A DNA stretch of 64,000 nucleotides. It comes from an uncultured Pontibacter sp. GTDB lineage: Bacteria > Bacteroidota > Bacteroidia > Cytophagales > Hymenobacteraceae. The notes under the pieces were generated by a model. That model did no database searches, was not told the DNA's origin, and saw nothing but the letters and a program-made list of their open reading frames with translations. A program made the translations under genes and the position numbers. Shown piece by piece: positions 17,211-25,890 of the stretch. Position 1 is the stretch's first letter; the number at the start of each line of letters is the position of its first letter. The stretch spans positions 457,978 through 521,977 of the forward strand of contig NZ_CANLZM010000002.1 in NCBI RefSeq assembly GCF_947495565.1, read 5' to 3'.

Positions 17211-17954
17211 TTACCTTACAATCAGGCGACTTGATGCTACATCTTTTTCAGCCATTACTTTTACAAAGTAAGTGCCGCGGGCATACTGTTTGGTGTCAAT
17301 CTCCACAATACCGTTTGCATTGCGTAGCTCAAGCACTTTGCGGCCTAAAATATCCACTACAGCAACATTTGCATTACGGATGCTGCCCAGGTTTACTCTT
17401 ACTGCCCCCTCCGAAACGGTAGGGTAAACAGCTACGCGTGTGTTTCCGATCATATCATCAATGCCTGCCACTGTGCCAACCGTAATAGTTTCGGTTACTG
17501 TTGCTAAAGGGTTGCCATCAGCGCGGCGCAGGATCAGGTCATACTTATAAATACCGGGCGCTGAGAAATTGATTTTAAAGAACTCCTTGTAAGAATCCAT
17601 CAGTTCCTCACCTCCTTCAGGCCCAACTACAGCAACGCTATCCTCAAAAGTTACTTCTGAGTACACTGCCTCATCTTCTGTTGTGGCTTCGCGGTTAGAG
17701 TTATAGAATAAGGTAAAGTTTTCGCTCTGAGCCGGGTTATGCAGCTTTATTTCCAGGTTTGCACTCTCGCCCACGCGGTCAAAAGAGTTTATTAGCACCT
17801 GCCACTGTATATCTGTTCCCACAGCCAAGTTTCCCTGTTCAGAGATCACATCAAGGGTACCGTTTATGGTAGGTTCTTTAGTCTGTGCACTGCTTAAACC
17901 TGTTGCCAGCACAAAGGCCATTACAGTCGCAATAACGTGTAGAGTTTTTTTCAT
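17211..17954 (-). CDS. Secreted protein with type IX (Por) sorting domain
   Basis: A 247-aa exported protein. It has a signal peptide (about residues 1-24, ending LSSAQ), a central beta-rich region, and a C-terminal T9SS type A sorting domain of about 75 residues (VYPTVSEGAVRVNL..., VAVVDILGRKV..., GTYFVKVMAE...SSRLIVR). The sorting domain directs the protein across the outer membrane through the type IX system and is then normally removed. The cargo part (PTINGTLDVISEQGNLAVGTDIQWQV...) is not a family I recognise. No other T9SS gene is in the window. Confidence 0.85.
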   Translation of the reverse strand: MKKTLHVIATVMAFVLATGLSSAQTKEPTINGTLDVISEQGNLAVGTDIQWQVLINSFDRVGESANLEIKLHNPAQSENFTLFYNSNREATTEDEAVYSEVTFEDSVAVVGPEGGEELMDSYKEFFKINFSAPGIYKYDLILRRADGNPLATVTETITVGTVAGIDDMIGNTRVAVYPTVSEGAVRVNLGSIRNANVAVVDILGRKVLELRNANGIVEIDTKQYARGTYFVKVMAEKDVASSRLIVR

Positions 17955-18121
17955 TGTGAAAAATTTTAACTTTTCAATATTAGGTGTGATAATATGATTT
18001 TTAGAGATAGTATTAGCTTACATACGCAAAAGGCCTGCTTTTGCTTTCATTTTTTAATACTTTTTTTACTATATATCTTTTGCGGTTTGTAAGCGTTTAT
18101 TGTTTTATCAAGGCAAGTATG

Positions 18122-18129
18122 TATATTTG
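18122..18129 (+). promoter_or_regulatory. Promoter -7 box of the Fur-family gene
   Basis: TATATTTG fits TAnnTTTG exactly and lies 31 nt before the ATG. The -33 element is poor. Confidence 0.5.
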
Positions 18130-18160
18130 ATATTGTTACAGACTGGGAATAGCAATAAAA

Positions 18161-18592
18161 ATGGACAAAGCGCAACAGCTGCTATTAGACTATAATTTGC
18201 GTAAAACTGGTTGCCGGCTGGAGGTACTGCACCAGCTTATGTGCAACGGCTTTGCACTCTCGCATGCAGATCTGGAAAGGCTTATCGGTGACAGTTATGA
18301 CCGTGTAACGATTTACCGCACCCTGTATTCGTTTGAAAAGAACGGGCTGATACACAGCATAAAAGATGTAAGCGGCGCTATAAAGTTTGCGCTCTGTAAA
18401 CACGACGCCTGCTCACAGCAAAAGCACCAAGACAACCACATACATTTCAACTGCTCCTCCTGCGGCCAAACCTTCTGCCTGAACGACGTGAATATTCCGC
18501 TTCTGGCGCTGCCACAAGGTTATATAGCCGATCGCCTGCATTTCTCAGCTGAGGGCATCTGCAAAGGTTGCAGCCAAGAAGTAAACGTTTGA
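18161..18592 (+). CDS. Fur-family transcriptional regulator
   Basis: A 143-aa metal-dependent repressor. The winged-helix part spans about residues 1-80 (LRKTGCRLEVLHQLM, DLERLIGDSYDRVTIYRTLYSFEKNGLIHSI). The dimerisation half contains HIHFNCSSCGQTFCL and ends with CKGC, giving the two CxxC pairs of a structural zinc site. Which metal it senses (Fe, Zn, Mn) is not clear; the sequence is equally Zur-like. A DUF4442 gene follows after 19 bp, probably in the same transcript. Confidence 0.88.
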   Translation: MDKAQQLLLDYNLRKTGCRLEVLHQLMCNGFALSHADLERLIGDSYDRVTIYRTLYSFEKNGLIHSIKDVSGAIKFALCKHDACSQQKHQDNHIHFNCSSCGQTFCLNDVNIPLLALPQGYIADRLHFSAEGICKGCSQEVNV

Positions 18593-18611
18593 GCAATACT
18601 TAAATACGCCT

Positions 18612-19112
18612 ATGAAGCACCAGCAAAACAATGCCGAAGAGTTTCAGAAGTTGGTTACATCGCCGGTTAAGTTCCGCCTCTTCCTGCTGGCTAAATTACC
18701 GATGGCCTATTTGGCGGGCCTGCGCGTCGCCTCTCTCACCACAGAGCGCGCTACCGTTACCATACCTTACCAATACATCAATAAAAACCCGTTTAACTCC
18801 ATTTACTTTGCCTGCTTAAGTATGGCGGCCGAGCTCTCCACGGGTGCGCTTTGCATGATGCATGTGTACAAATCCAAACCTGCCGTATCTATGCTGGTGG
18901 TGAACATGGAGGCTAACTTCACGAAGAAAGCGGTGGGCAAAATCTCCTTTACCTGCCAAGACGGCCAACAGATACAACAGGCTGTGGAGCAAACAAAAGC
19001 TACCGGAGAGGGTGTAACCGTGGTGGCAACAAGTATTGGTGTAGATGAGGGCGGAGATCAGGTAGCAGCATTCCGCTTTACCTGGTCATTAAAAGCGAGG
19101 CAGAAAGTATAG
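18612..19112 (+). CDS. DUF4442 (hot-dog fold) protein
   Basis: A 166-aa protein matching the DUF4442 group of hot-dog-fold thioesterase-like proteins (PYQYINKNPFNSIYFACLSMAAELSTGALCMM is characteristic). Acyl-CoA or similar thioester substrates are possible, but no catalytic assay can be inferred. It follows the Fur-family gene closely. Its stop codon is embedded in an AAGTATAG sequence. Confidence 0.8.
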   Translation: MKHQQNNAEEFQKLVTSPVKFRLFLLAKLPMAYLAGLRVASLTTERATVTIPYQYINKNPFNSIYFACLSMAAELSTGALCMMHVYKSKPAVSMLVVNMEANFTKKAVGKISFTCQDGQQIQQAVEQTKATGEGVTVVATSIGVDEGGDQVAAFRFTWSLKARQKV

Positions 19113-19197
19113 AACGGCGGGCAGCTAAAGACCATGCATTTGTTCGGTTTTGGCAACCTATACTTGTAACTTGCAGCCTAAACCATAGTACCCACGC

Positions 19198-20022
19198 ATG
19201 AAATTCCGAGCTATCTGCACTGACATAGACGGCACCCTGCTCAACAGCGAGCGCCAGTTGTCGCAGCGCACCATTCATACTTTCAGGAACCTGGACAGAA
19301 GCGTGCCGGTAATTCTGGCCTCCTCACGCATGCCGAGCGCTATGCGCCACCTGCAGCAGGAGCTGAATATCCTACACCACCCGCTTATCTGCTTTAACGG
19401 CGGTTATGTAATTCATTTTGAGGATGATCAGGCCTCGCCTCTGCAACTGGATTCTGTACAGATTCAGTCGAGTATCTGCCAGATTATCCACGACTTTACC
19501 ACGGGCACCGACATACACGTAAGCCTTTATGAGCAGGATAACTGGTACGCTCCTTCACTGGATTATTGGGCAGAGCGCGAGCAGCGCATAACGAAAGTCA
19601 CTCCGAAGATTGCCGAACTGGCGCCTATACTTGATAAGTGGCACCAGGCAGAGACAGGCGCGCACAAGGTAATGTGCATGGGCCCCGCCGACGAGATAGA
19701 TGCACTGCAGCAGGAACTGAATAGTAACTACGCCGATAAAGTACATGCTTATCGCTCTAAAGACACCTATTTAGAAATTGCGCCGCGTGCTATTTCCAAA
19801 GCCACAGCCCTGGAACTGCTGCTAAAAGAGCGTTTTGGCATAGCCATGCAAGAGGTAATGGCCTTCGGCGACAACTACAACGACATTCATATGCTGCAGG
19901 AAGCAGGCCTTGGCATAGCCGTGGGAAATGCCCGCGAAGAAGTAAGAGCCGTAGCCGACGAGATAACGCTTAAAAGTATAGAAGATGGTGTTGCCGTGGC
20001 TATTGAGAAGTACTGGAATTAA
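19198..20022 (+). CDS. Cof-type HAD-IIB phosphatase
   Basis: A 274-aa cytosolic sugar-phosphate-type phosphatase. Motif I is CTDIDGTLLNS (nucleophile Asp near residue 9), motif II is VILASSRMP, and motifs III/IV are SKATALELLL and MAFGDNYNDIHML. The large C2 cap between about residues 85 and 190 is typical of the Cof subfamily. The substrate is unknown. It is a single gene with gaps on both sides. Confidence 0.9.
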   Translation: MKFRAICTDIDGTLLNSERQLSQRTIHTFRNLDRSVPVILASSRMPSAMRHLQQELNILHHPLICFNGGYVIHFEDDQASPLQLDSVQIQSSICQIIHDFTTGTDIHVSLYEQDNWYAPSLDYWAEREQRITKVTPKIAELAPILDKWHQAETGAHKVMCMGPADEIDALQQELNSNYADKVHAYRSKDTYLEIAPRAISKATALELLLKERFGIAMQEVMAFGDNYNDIHMLQEAGLGIAVGNAREEVRAVADEITLKSIEDGVAVAIEKYWN

Positions 20023-20108
20023 CTTAGAAATAAGAAATAGAGGCATAGGACTTACCGGATACTGCTGTCTCTGGTTTGCTTTAACCTACAATTATCACAT
20101 CCCCACAA

Positions 20109-20492
20109 ATGAAAGACTATAAGAAATACTACATCATCCCCGCTGACCCCGAGGAAGTATATATTGCCCTGACAAACCCGCAGACCATACAGCTTTGGAC
20201 AGGCGAGCCAGCAGAAATGTCTACAGAGCCTGGTTCAGAGTTTTCGCTTTGGGAAGGAAGCATAACCGGCAAAAACCTGGAGTTTGAAGAAAACAAGATG
20301 CTGGTGCAGCAGTGGTACTTCGGTGAGCAGGAAAAAGCTTCCATTGTTACCATTAAACTGCACCCCCACAAGTATGGCACCTCCGCCGAGCTACGCCACG
20401 CCAACATCCCAGACGAAGCTTACGAAGATATTACCGAAGGTTGGGACGAGGCATACTTTGCCTCTTTGATTGATTTCTACGAAGGCGAGTAA
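20109..20492 (+). CDS. SRPBCC/START-like domain protein
   Basis: A 127-aa protein of the SRPBCC superfamily, AHSA1-like. The start KKYYIIPADPEEVYIALTNPQTIQLWTGEPAEM is the usual first strand, helix and W-containing loop. The ending EDITEGWDEAYFASLIDFYEG is the usual long C-terminal helix over the cavity. These proteins bind small hydrophobic ligands or act as co-chaperones; the ligand here is unknown. Repeat-rich DNA follows. Confidence 0.8.
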   Translation: MKDYKKYYIIPADPEEVYIALTNPQTIQLWTGEPAEMSTEPGSEFSLWEGSITGKNLEFEENKMLVQQWYFGEQEKASIVTIKLHPHKYGTSAELRHANIPDEAYEDITEGWDEAYFASLIDFYEGE

Positions 20493-20570
20493 AGCGGTTT
20501 GTACTTGGCCAGCTTAAGTATAAACCGCTAGCTGCTGGATAACTACGGCTTGGTCACGACCAGCAGTAAA

Positions 20571-20601
20571 CCCACCCCTGCCCCTCCCGAGAGGGGAATT
20601 T
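20571..20601. repeat. CCACCCCTGCCCCTCC repeat, copy A
   Basis: CCACCCCTGCCCCTCC followed by GAGAGGGG gives a short C/G hairpin. The same 16-mer occurs at 20642 and 34317. It is a dispersed intergenic repeat of unknown role. Confidence 0.7.
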
Positions 20602-20641
20602 GGAACGATTTTACTGCTCTGCTCTGCATCACCGGGTCCAA

Positions 20642-20673
20642 CCACCCCTGCCCCTCCTTGTCAAAGGAGGGGA
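20642..20673. repeat. CCACCCCTGCCCCTCC repeat, copy B
   Basis: Same 16-mer as copy A, here closed by AAAGGAGGGG so that CCCCTCCTT pairs with AAGGAGGGG. Confidence 0.7.
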
Positions 20674-20691
20674 ACTCTGTTGAAGCTCTGT

Positions 20692-20876
20692 CAGCTGATC
20701 CCAGCCTTTGGGTTGAGCGCCTTTGGAGTTTTTCCGGTGACGAGCGCGAGCGAGGCAGCCCGAGGCACGAGGGCAGGAAAAGCTTCCAGCGCGATGCCCG
20801 AAGGCGAGGCCTCCCGGCCTTGAGGGAGCCAAAGCCAAAACTGAAACAAGCTGGTCGTAAAGCCAGGGATCAGCTG
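20692..20876. repeat. 185-bp foldback element with 18-bp terminal inverted repeats
   Basis: CAGCTGATCCCAGCCTTT at 20692-20709 matches the reverse complement of 20859-20876 at 16 of 18 positions. The inside is GC-rich and also self-complementary in parts (for example TTTTTCC near 20730 with GGAAAAG near 20777). There is no convincing ORF. It could be a MITE-like non-autonomous element or a structured RNA. Only one copy is in the window, so mobility is not shown. Confidence 0.55.
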
Positions 20877-20992
20877 TAGCCAGTAAGTATAGCTTATTTC
20901 AAGTTGAGAAGAACAGCAGCCAACAAGAACAGCTATTCAAAGTATAAACCACGATTTTATACTTATACATTTATATCTACCCAAGAACATCC

Positions 20993-21000
20993 TATATTTG
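20993..21000 (+). promoter_or_regulatory. Promoter -7 box of purN
   Basis: TATATTTG fits TAnnTTTG and lies 24 nt before the TTG start. Confidence 0.5.
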
Positions 21001-21024
21001 TAGCTTCATTACAACCCAATACCA

Positions 21025-21618
21025 TTGGAACCCAAGAACAAGAAAAATATAGTTATTTTCGCTTCTGGATCGGGGAGCAATGCGCAGCGGCTGCTGGAGC
21101 ATTTTGAGCACCACCCTGAAATTCGTGTGGCCGCCCTGTTCTCCAACAACCCGAAAGCGTATGCCCTTCAACGAGCCGAGACCTACCACGTCCCGGCTTT
21201 TTTATTTTCCAGGGATGAGTTTTATAACTCCGATAAAGTGGTGGAGCAGGTGCAGCAATTCAAGCCCGACTTGGTTGTGCTGGCCGGTTTCCTATGGCTG
21301 GTGCCGCAAAACTTTCTGCAAGCTTTCCCCGACAGCATCATTAACATACACCCTGCGCTGCTGCCAAAGTATGGCGGCAAAGGCATGCACGGCCTAAATG
21401 TGCATACTGCCGTGGTGCAGGCCGGCGACGACAAGTCGGGCATTACCATACACCGCGTCAATGAAGAGTACGATAAAGGCGAGTTTATACTTCAGGAGCA
21501 TTGCCCTGTATACACTACCGATACCCCCGAGGAGCTTGCCGCGCGCGTGCTGCAGCTGGAACATAAATTTCTGCCCCTGGTGGTAGAGAAACTGATCCTG
21601 AAAAAGGAGCAACTTTAA
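21025..21618 (+). CDS. purN: Phosphoribosylglycinamide formyltransferase PurN
   Basis: Third step of purine synthesis: it moves a formyl group from 10-formyl-THF to GAR. The 197-aa protein has the start IVIFASGSGSNAQRLLEHF, the substrate loop LVVLAGFLWLVPQNFL, the catalytic INIHPALLPKYGGKGMHG (Asn and His of the formyltransferase site), and later SGITIHRVNEEYDKGEFI with the catalytic Asp region. The start is TTG. purH follows on the same strand after a short gap, giving a two-gene purine unit. Confidence 0.95.
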   Translation: MEPKNKKNIVIFASGSGSNAQRLLEHFEHHPEIRVAALFSNNPKAYALQRAETYHVPAFLFSRDEFYNSDKVVEQVQQFKPDLVVLAGFLWLVPQNFLQAFPDSIINIHPALLPKYGGKGMHGLNVHTAVVQAGDDKSGITIHRVNEEYDKGEFILQEHCPVYTTDTPEELAARVLQLEHKFLPLVVEKLILKKEQL

Positions 21619-21652
21619 AAATACGATAATCAACCCCATACATTCATTGCCC

Positions 21653-23176
21653 ATGCAACCCGTTAAAATTAAATCCGCACTGATCTCGGTATATTACAAA
21701 GACCGCCTGGAACCACTCGTGGAGCTGCTTAAGCAACACGGCGTAACCATCTACTCTACCGGCGGCACGCAAACGTTTCTGGAAGAGCAGGGCGCCCAGG
21801 TAGTAGCCGTGGAAGACCTGACTGACTATCCATCTATTTTCGGTGGCCGCGTGAAAACCCTGCACCCAAAGGTGTTCGGAGGCATCCTGCATCGCCGCGA
21901 CAACGATAGCGACCTTTCGGAGCGCGAGAAGTATGAAATTCCGCCGATTGACCTGGTAGTTGTGGACCTCTACCCGTTCGAGGAAACCGTGGCATCAGGC
22001 GCAGCAGAGGCAGACGTGATCGAGAAGATAGATATCGGTGGCATTTCCCTGATCCGTGCGGCGGCCAAAAACTTCAAGGATGTACTGATCGTGTCATCGC
22101 GCGAGCAGTATGACGAGGTGGTGGAGCTGCTGCAGGAGAAAGACGGCGCCACGGAGCTGGAAGACCGCAAGCGCTTTGCCGCCAAGGCCTTCAACGTTTC
22201 CTCGCACTACGATACGCATATCTTCAACTACATGAATGTCAACGAGGAGACTCCGGCATTTAAGCAGAGTGTGCAGCACAGCATGCCGCTTCGCTATGGC
22301 GAGAACCCGCACCAGAAAGGCACTTTCTATGGCAAGTTGGAAGACCTGTTTGAGCAACTTAACGGCAAGCAGCTCTCTTACAACAACCTGGTGGATGTGG
22401 ACGCTGCCGTGGCTCTGGCCGCTGAGTTCGAGGAGCCTGTAGTTGCCATCCTGAAGCACACCAACGCCTGCGGATGCGCCACCGGCGACACGATGAAAGA
22501 GGCTTACCTGAATGCCCTTTCCTCTGACCCGGTATCGGCTTTCGGCGGTGTGATCATCGCGAACAGAACAATTGATATGGCCGTGGCCGAGGAGCTGAAC
22601 AAGCTTTTCTTCGAAGTGCTGATTGCTCCTGAGTTTGACGCGGATGCACTGGAACTGCTGAAGACAAAGAAAAACCGCATCCTACTGAAGCAGAAATCAG
22701 TGGAGCTGCCAACCAAACTGTTCAAGACACTGCTGAACGGCGTGATTGAGCAGGACAAGGACCTGGCTACCGAGACGGAGGCTGACTTTAAAACCGCCAC
22801 TAAGCGCCAGCCAACCGCCGAGGAGAAGAAGGCGCTAGTATTCGCCGCCAAAGTATGTAAACACACCAAATCCAACACCATTGTACTGGCAACGGACAAG
22901 ATGATGTTCTCGAGCGGCGTAGGCCAAACCTCGCGTGTGGATGCCCTGCGCCAGGCTATCGAGAAGGCCAATAGCTTTGGGTTTGACGTGAGCCAGACGG
23001 TAATGGCTTCTGATGCGTTTTTCCCTTTCCCGGACTGCGTGGAGATAGCTGATAAAGCTGGCATTAAGGCTGTTGTGCAGCCAGGAGGTTCTATCAAAGA
23101 CCAAGATTCAATTGACTACTGCGATGCCCATAACATTGCTATGGTGATGACAGGCGTGCGGCACTTTAAGCATTAA
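21653..23176 (+). CDS. purH: Bifunctional AICAR formyltransferase/IMP cyclohydrolase PurH
   Basis: Last two steps of purine synthesis, AICAR to FAICAR to IMP. The N-terminal MGS-like cyclohydrolase domain covers about residues 5-150 (KSALISVYYKD, YSTGGTQTFLEEQG, GGRVKTLHPKVFGGILHRR). The C-terminal transformylase includes LRYGENPHQKG, AILKHTNACGCA and DAFFPFPD. I use ATG 21653; the TTG at 21647 would add two residues. It carries none of the window's over-represented AAGTATA motif over 1.5 kb. Confidence 0.97.
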   Translation: MQPVKIKSALISVYYKDRLEPLVELLKQHGVTIYSTGGTQTFLEEQGAQVVAVEDLTDYPSIFGGRVKTLHPKVFGGILHRRDNDSDLSEREKYEIPPIDLVVVDLYPFEETVASGAAEADVIEKIDIGGISLIRAAAKNFKDVLIVSSREQYDEVVELLQEKDGATELEDRKRFAAKAFNVSSHYDTHIFNYMNVNEETPAFKQSVQHSMPLRYGENPHQKGTFYGKLEDLFEQLNGKQLSYNNLVDVDAAVALAAEFEEPVVAILKHTNACGCATGDTMKEAYLNALSSDPVSAFGGVIIANRTIDMAVAEELNKLFFEVLIAPEFDADALELLKTKKNRILLKQKSVELPTKLFKTLLNGVIEQDKDLATETEADFKTATKRQPTAEEKKALVFAAKVCKHTKSNTIVLATDKMMFSSGVGQTSRVDALRQAIEKANSFGFDVSQTVMASDAFFPFPDCVEIADKAGIKAVVQPGGSIKDQDSIDYCDAHNIAMVMTGVRHFKH

Positions 23177-23204
23177 TTTGCTGCACCATACGTTAGGTAT
23201 CGCT

Positions 23205-23240
23205 AAAAATCCCCGGTTTCTGACGAGGCCGGGGATTTTT
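23205..23240 (+). terminator. Terminator after purH
   Basis: AAAAATCCCCGG pairs with CCGGGGATTTTT, a strong 12-bp stem. Confidence 0.9.
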
Positions 23241-23385
23241 ATGTTTTCTGAGCAGAGCCCAATTTAAGCCTATATATAGCGTTAACCAATCAATCAGCTG
23301 TGTGTGGAGCAGATTCTCAAAATAAATAAAATGTTTATTCGGGTAACAGAAGGCAACTTGCATTATTAATTCCACTGAATTTCAC

Positions 23386-23393
23386 TAATTTTG
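23386..23393 (+). promoter_or_regulatory. Promoter -7 box of the mreB operon
   Basis: TAATTTTG fits TAnnTTTG. It would give a 5' leader of about 70 nt before mreB. Confidence 0.45.
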
Positions 23394-23465
23394 CCGCAAG
23401 TTTTTGATTAGAAATATTGTATATTGAAAATATAACGGGCTACCGCACCCCTTTCATACTTCACC

Positions 23466-24491
23466 ATGGGACTATTTAATTTTTTAACCAGCGATATAGC
23501 CATTGACCTTGGCACCGCCAATACCCTGATCATCCACAACGATAAAATTGTAGTAGACGAACCTTCCATCATCGCCGTGGACCGCACAACGGGCCGTGTA
23601 CTTGCCATTGGCCGCAACGCCATGCAGATGCACGAGAAGACGCACGAGAACATCAAAACCATCCGACCGCTGAAGGATGGCGTGATCGCTGACTTCCACG
23701 CTGCTGAGGAAATGATTCGTGGCATGATTAAGATGATTGACACGGGCCGCCGCCTGTTCCAGCCATCGCACCGCATGGTTATCTGCATCCCGTCTGGTAT
23801 TACGGAGGTTGAAAAACGTGCCGTACGTGACTCTGCGCAGCATGCCGGAGCCAAAGAAGTATGGATGATCCAGGAGCCGATGGCCGCAGCAATTGGTATC
23901 GGCATTGACGTGGAGCAACCGATTGGCTCCATGATCGTGGACATCGGGGGTGGTACCACGGAGATTGCCGTGGTTGCCCTATCCGGTATCGTTTGCGACC
24001 AGTCTATCCGCATTGCCGGTGACGTTTTCACTAAAGACATTCTGGATTACATGCGCCGCCAGCACAACCTGCTGATCGGGGAGCGCTCTGCTGAAAAGAT
24101 CAAGATTGAGGTTGGCGCTGCGCTTACTGAGTTGGAGAACCCACCAGCCGACTATGAGATCCGTGGACGAGACTTGATGACGGGTATCCCGAAGGTGATA
24201 AAGGTAACGTACCAGGAAATTGCCATTGCGCTGGATAAGTCGGTGTCTAAGATTGAGGAGGCCGTACTGAAAGCGCTGGAAATTGCGCCGCCGGAGCTTT
24301 CCGCCGACATCTACGACAACGGCATTCACCTGACCGGTGGCGGAGCCTTACTAAGAGGCTTTGACAAGCGTTTGGCTGCTAAAACAAAGCTCCCTATCCA
24401 CATTGCCGAAGATCCGCTAAGAGCGGTGGTGCGTGGCACGGGTGCAGCCATCAAGAACATAGAAGGATTTAAGAACGTCCTGCTAACCTAA
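23466..24491 (+). CDS. mreB: Rod shape-determining actin-like protein MreB
   Basis: Bacterial actin that guides side-wall peptidoglycan synthesis at the inner membrane. The 341-aa product starts with the membrane-binding amphipathic segment MGLFNFLTSDIAIDLGTANTL. It carries the phosphate-1 loop DLGTAN, phosphate-2 IVDIGGGTTEIAVV and the adenosine motif LTGGGALLRGFD. It opens the mreBCD-pbp2-rodA operon, and mreC begins 9 bp after its stop. Confidence 0.97.
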   Translation: MGLFNFLTSDIAIDLGTANTLIIHNDKIVVDEPSIIAVDRTTGRVLAIGRNAMQMHEKTHENIKTIRPLKDGVIADFHAAEEMIRGMIKMIDTGRRLFQPSHRMVICIPSGITEVEKRAVRDSAQHAGAKEVWMIQEPMAAAIGIGIDVEQPIGSMIVDIGGGTTEIAVVALSGIVCDQSIRIAGDVFTKDILDYMRRQHNLLIGERSAEKIKIEVGAALTELENPPADYEIRGRDLMTGIPKVIKVTYQEIAIALDKSVSKIEEAVLKALEIAPPELSADIYDNGIHLTGGGALLRGFDKRLAAKTKLPIHIAEDPLRAVVRGTGAAIKNIEGFKNVLLT

Positions 24492-24500
24492 CAGGGCGAG

Positions 24501-25367
24501 ATGCGGAATCTTTTTGCATTTATTTACCGGTTCCGTGCGTTCCTCGTGTTCCTGCTGCTGGAGGTATTGTGCATATTCCTGATCGTGCGTTACAACACGT
24601 ATCAGGGCGCTGCCTTCTTTAACTCGGCCAACAGGTATGTGGGGCAGGTACTGGACTTCCAGAGCGGCATCACTGACTATTTCCGCCTGACGGACATTAA
24701 CCAGACGCTGGCAAGCGAGAACGCAGCCCTGCGCCAGGAGCTAATGCAATTCCGTCTGGCCACGGAGATAGACAGTACTGCCACTTTGGATACCACCTAC
24801 TTCGCCCCTACTGATAGTAGCCTGGCTCTGCCTTACCATTTAAAGGCTAGCCGTGTAATCAACAATTCGGTGCGGCGCATGAACAACTACCTGACGATTG
24901 CGAAAGGCACAGCTGATGGCATTCAGCCAGGCATGGGCGTAGTTTCCCCGCATGGCGTGGTGGGCCGCATTAAGACGGTATCGGAGCGTTACGCCACAGT
25001 TACTTCGCTGCTGCACTCTCAGATGCTGATATCAGCCAAACTCCAAAAGGATAATACCTTCGGCACCATTAAATGGCAGGGAGGAGACTACCGCACAGCG
25101 CTGCTAGACTACATTCCGCTGCACGTAAAGCCTGAGAAAGGCGACACCGTGGTAACAAGCGGCTTTAATACGGTATTCCCGGAGGGCATTATGGTAGGCA
25201 CGATCAGCTCAATAGAGCAGGAGCCGGACAAAAGCTTTTATACCATAGGCGTTAAGCTGAGTGTGGATTTTGCGCAGCTGTCTTATGTGTATGTGGTGGA
25301 AAACACCTATAAGCAGGAGCGTGATAGCTTAGAACAAAACACAGGCATCATAACAGATGAACAATAG
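24501..25367 (+). CDS. mreC: Rod shape-determining protein MreC
   Basis: Membrane-anchored periplasmic scaffold of the elongasome; it activates PBP2. It has one N-terminal helix (about residues 12-32), a coiled coil (about 65-95, INQTLASENAALRQELMQ), and the MreC beta-domain with GMGVVSPHGVVGRI and DTVVTSGFNTVFPEGIMVGTI. At 288 aa it is of normal length. It overlaps mreD by 11 bp. Confidence 0.94.
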   Translation: MRNLFAFIYRFRAFLVFLLLEVLCIFLIVRYNTYQGAAFFNSANRYVGQVLDFQSGITDYFRLTDINQTLASENAALRQELMQFRLATEIDSTATLDTTYFAPTDSSLALPYHLKASRVINNSVRRMNNYLTIAKGTADGIQPGMGVVSPHGVVGRIKTVSERYATVTSLLHSQMLISAKLQKDNTFGTIKWQGGDYRTALLDYIPLHVKPEKGDTVVTSGFNTVFPEGIMVGTISSIEQEPDKSFYTIGVKLSVDFAQLSYVYVVENTYKQERDSLEQNTGIITDEQ

Positions 25368-25890
25368 CTTTGGCTTAAATCATATCATCCAGTTTTTTTT
25401 GTTTGTAGCGCTGCAGGTGCTGCTCATGGATAACCTAGCCCTCTACAGTATGGGCTTCTGCTTTATCTATGTGGCCTTCTTGCTATACTTACCCCTGACT
25501 ATCAACAGAGTATGGCTGCTGGTTCTAGGCTTTGCAGTGGGTTTTACAGTAGATGTGTTTTACGATACCATGGGCATACATGCCGCAGCAAGCGTGCTTC
25601 TGGCTTTTTTAAGGCCGCATGTATTGAACCTTCTGACGCCGCGCGATGGTTACGACAGCAGCGATGCGGTAAATATACACGTGATGGGCACACGCTGGTT
25701 TCTTACCTACGCCTTCACGCTGATTCTGCTTCACCATATGGCTGTCTTCTTTCTGGAGACGATTAATTTCCAGACGGCTCTTTACACTATGGCGAAGACC
25801 TTGCTCAGCACCCTGTTTACAGGTATCGTTGTGGTTATCATACAGCTTCTGTTCTTCTCACCTAAGCGAGAGCGAATAGATTACCGATGA
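25357..25890 (+). CDS. mreD: Rod shape-determining membrane protein MreD
   Basis: Small polytopic elongasome protein, 177 aa, with about five to six membrane helices and the short polar loop FYDTMGIHAAASVLLAFLRP typical of the family. Its ATG lies inside the end of mreC and its stop overlaps the start of the PBP2 gene by 4 bp, so translation is coupled on both sides. Confidence 0.9.
   Translation: MNNSFGLNHIIQFFLFVALQVLLMDNLALYSMGFCFIYVAFLLYLPLTINRVWLLVLGFAVGFTVDVFYDTMGIHAAASVLLAFLRPHVLNLLTPRDGYDSSDAVNIHVMGTRWFLTYAFTLILLHHMAVFFLETINFQTALYTMAKTLLSTLFTGIVVVIIQLLFFSPKRERIDYR

Larger units (their letters stand above)
20493..21024. other. Gene-free gap between SRPBCC gene and purN
   Basis: About 530 bp. 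It holds the two C-rich repeats, the 185-bp foldback element, four AAGTATA-type motifs, and the purN promoter at its right end. The open frames here lie in repeat DNA and have no protein-like composition. Confidence 0.7.

Noticed and set aside
20550..20879. 109-aa open frame in the gap before purN
   Set aside because: It spans the C-rich repeats and the foldback element, and its composition is not protein-like.
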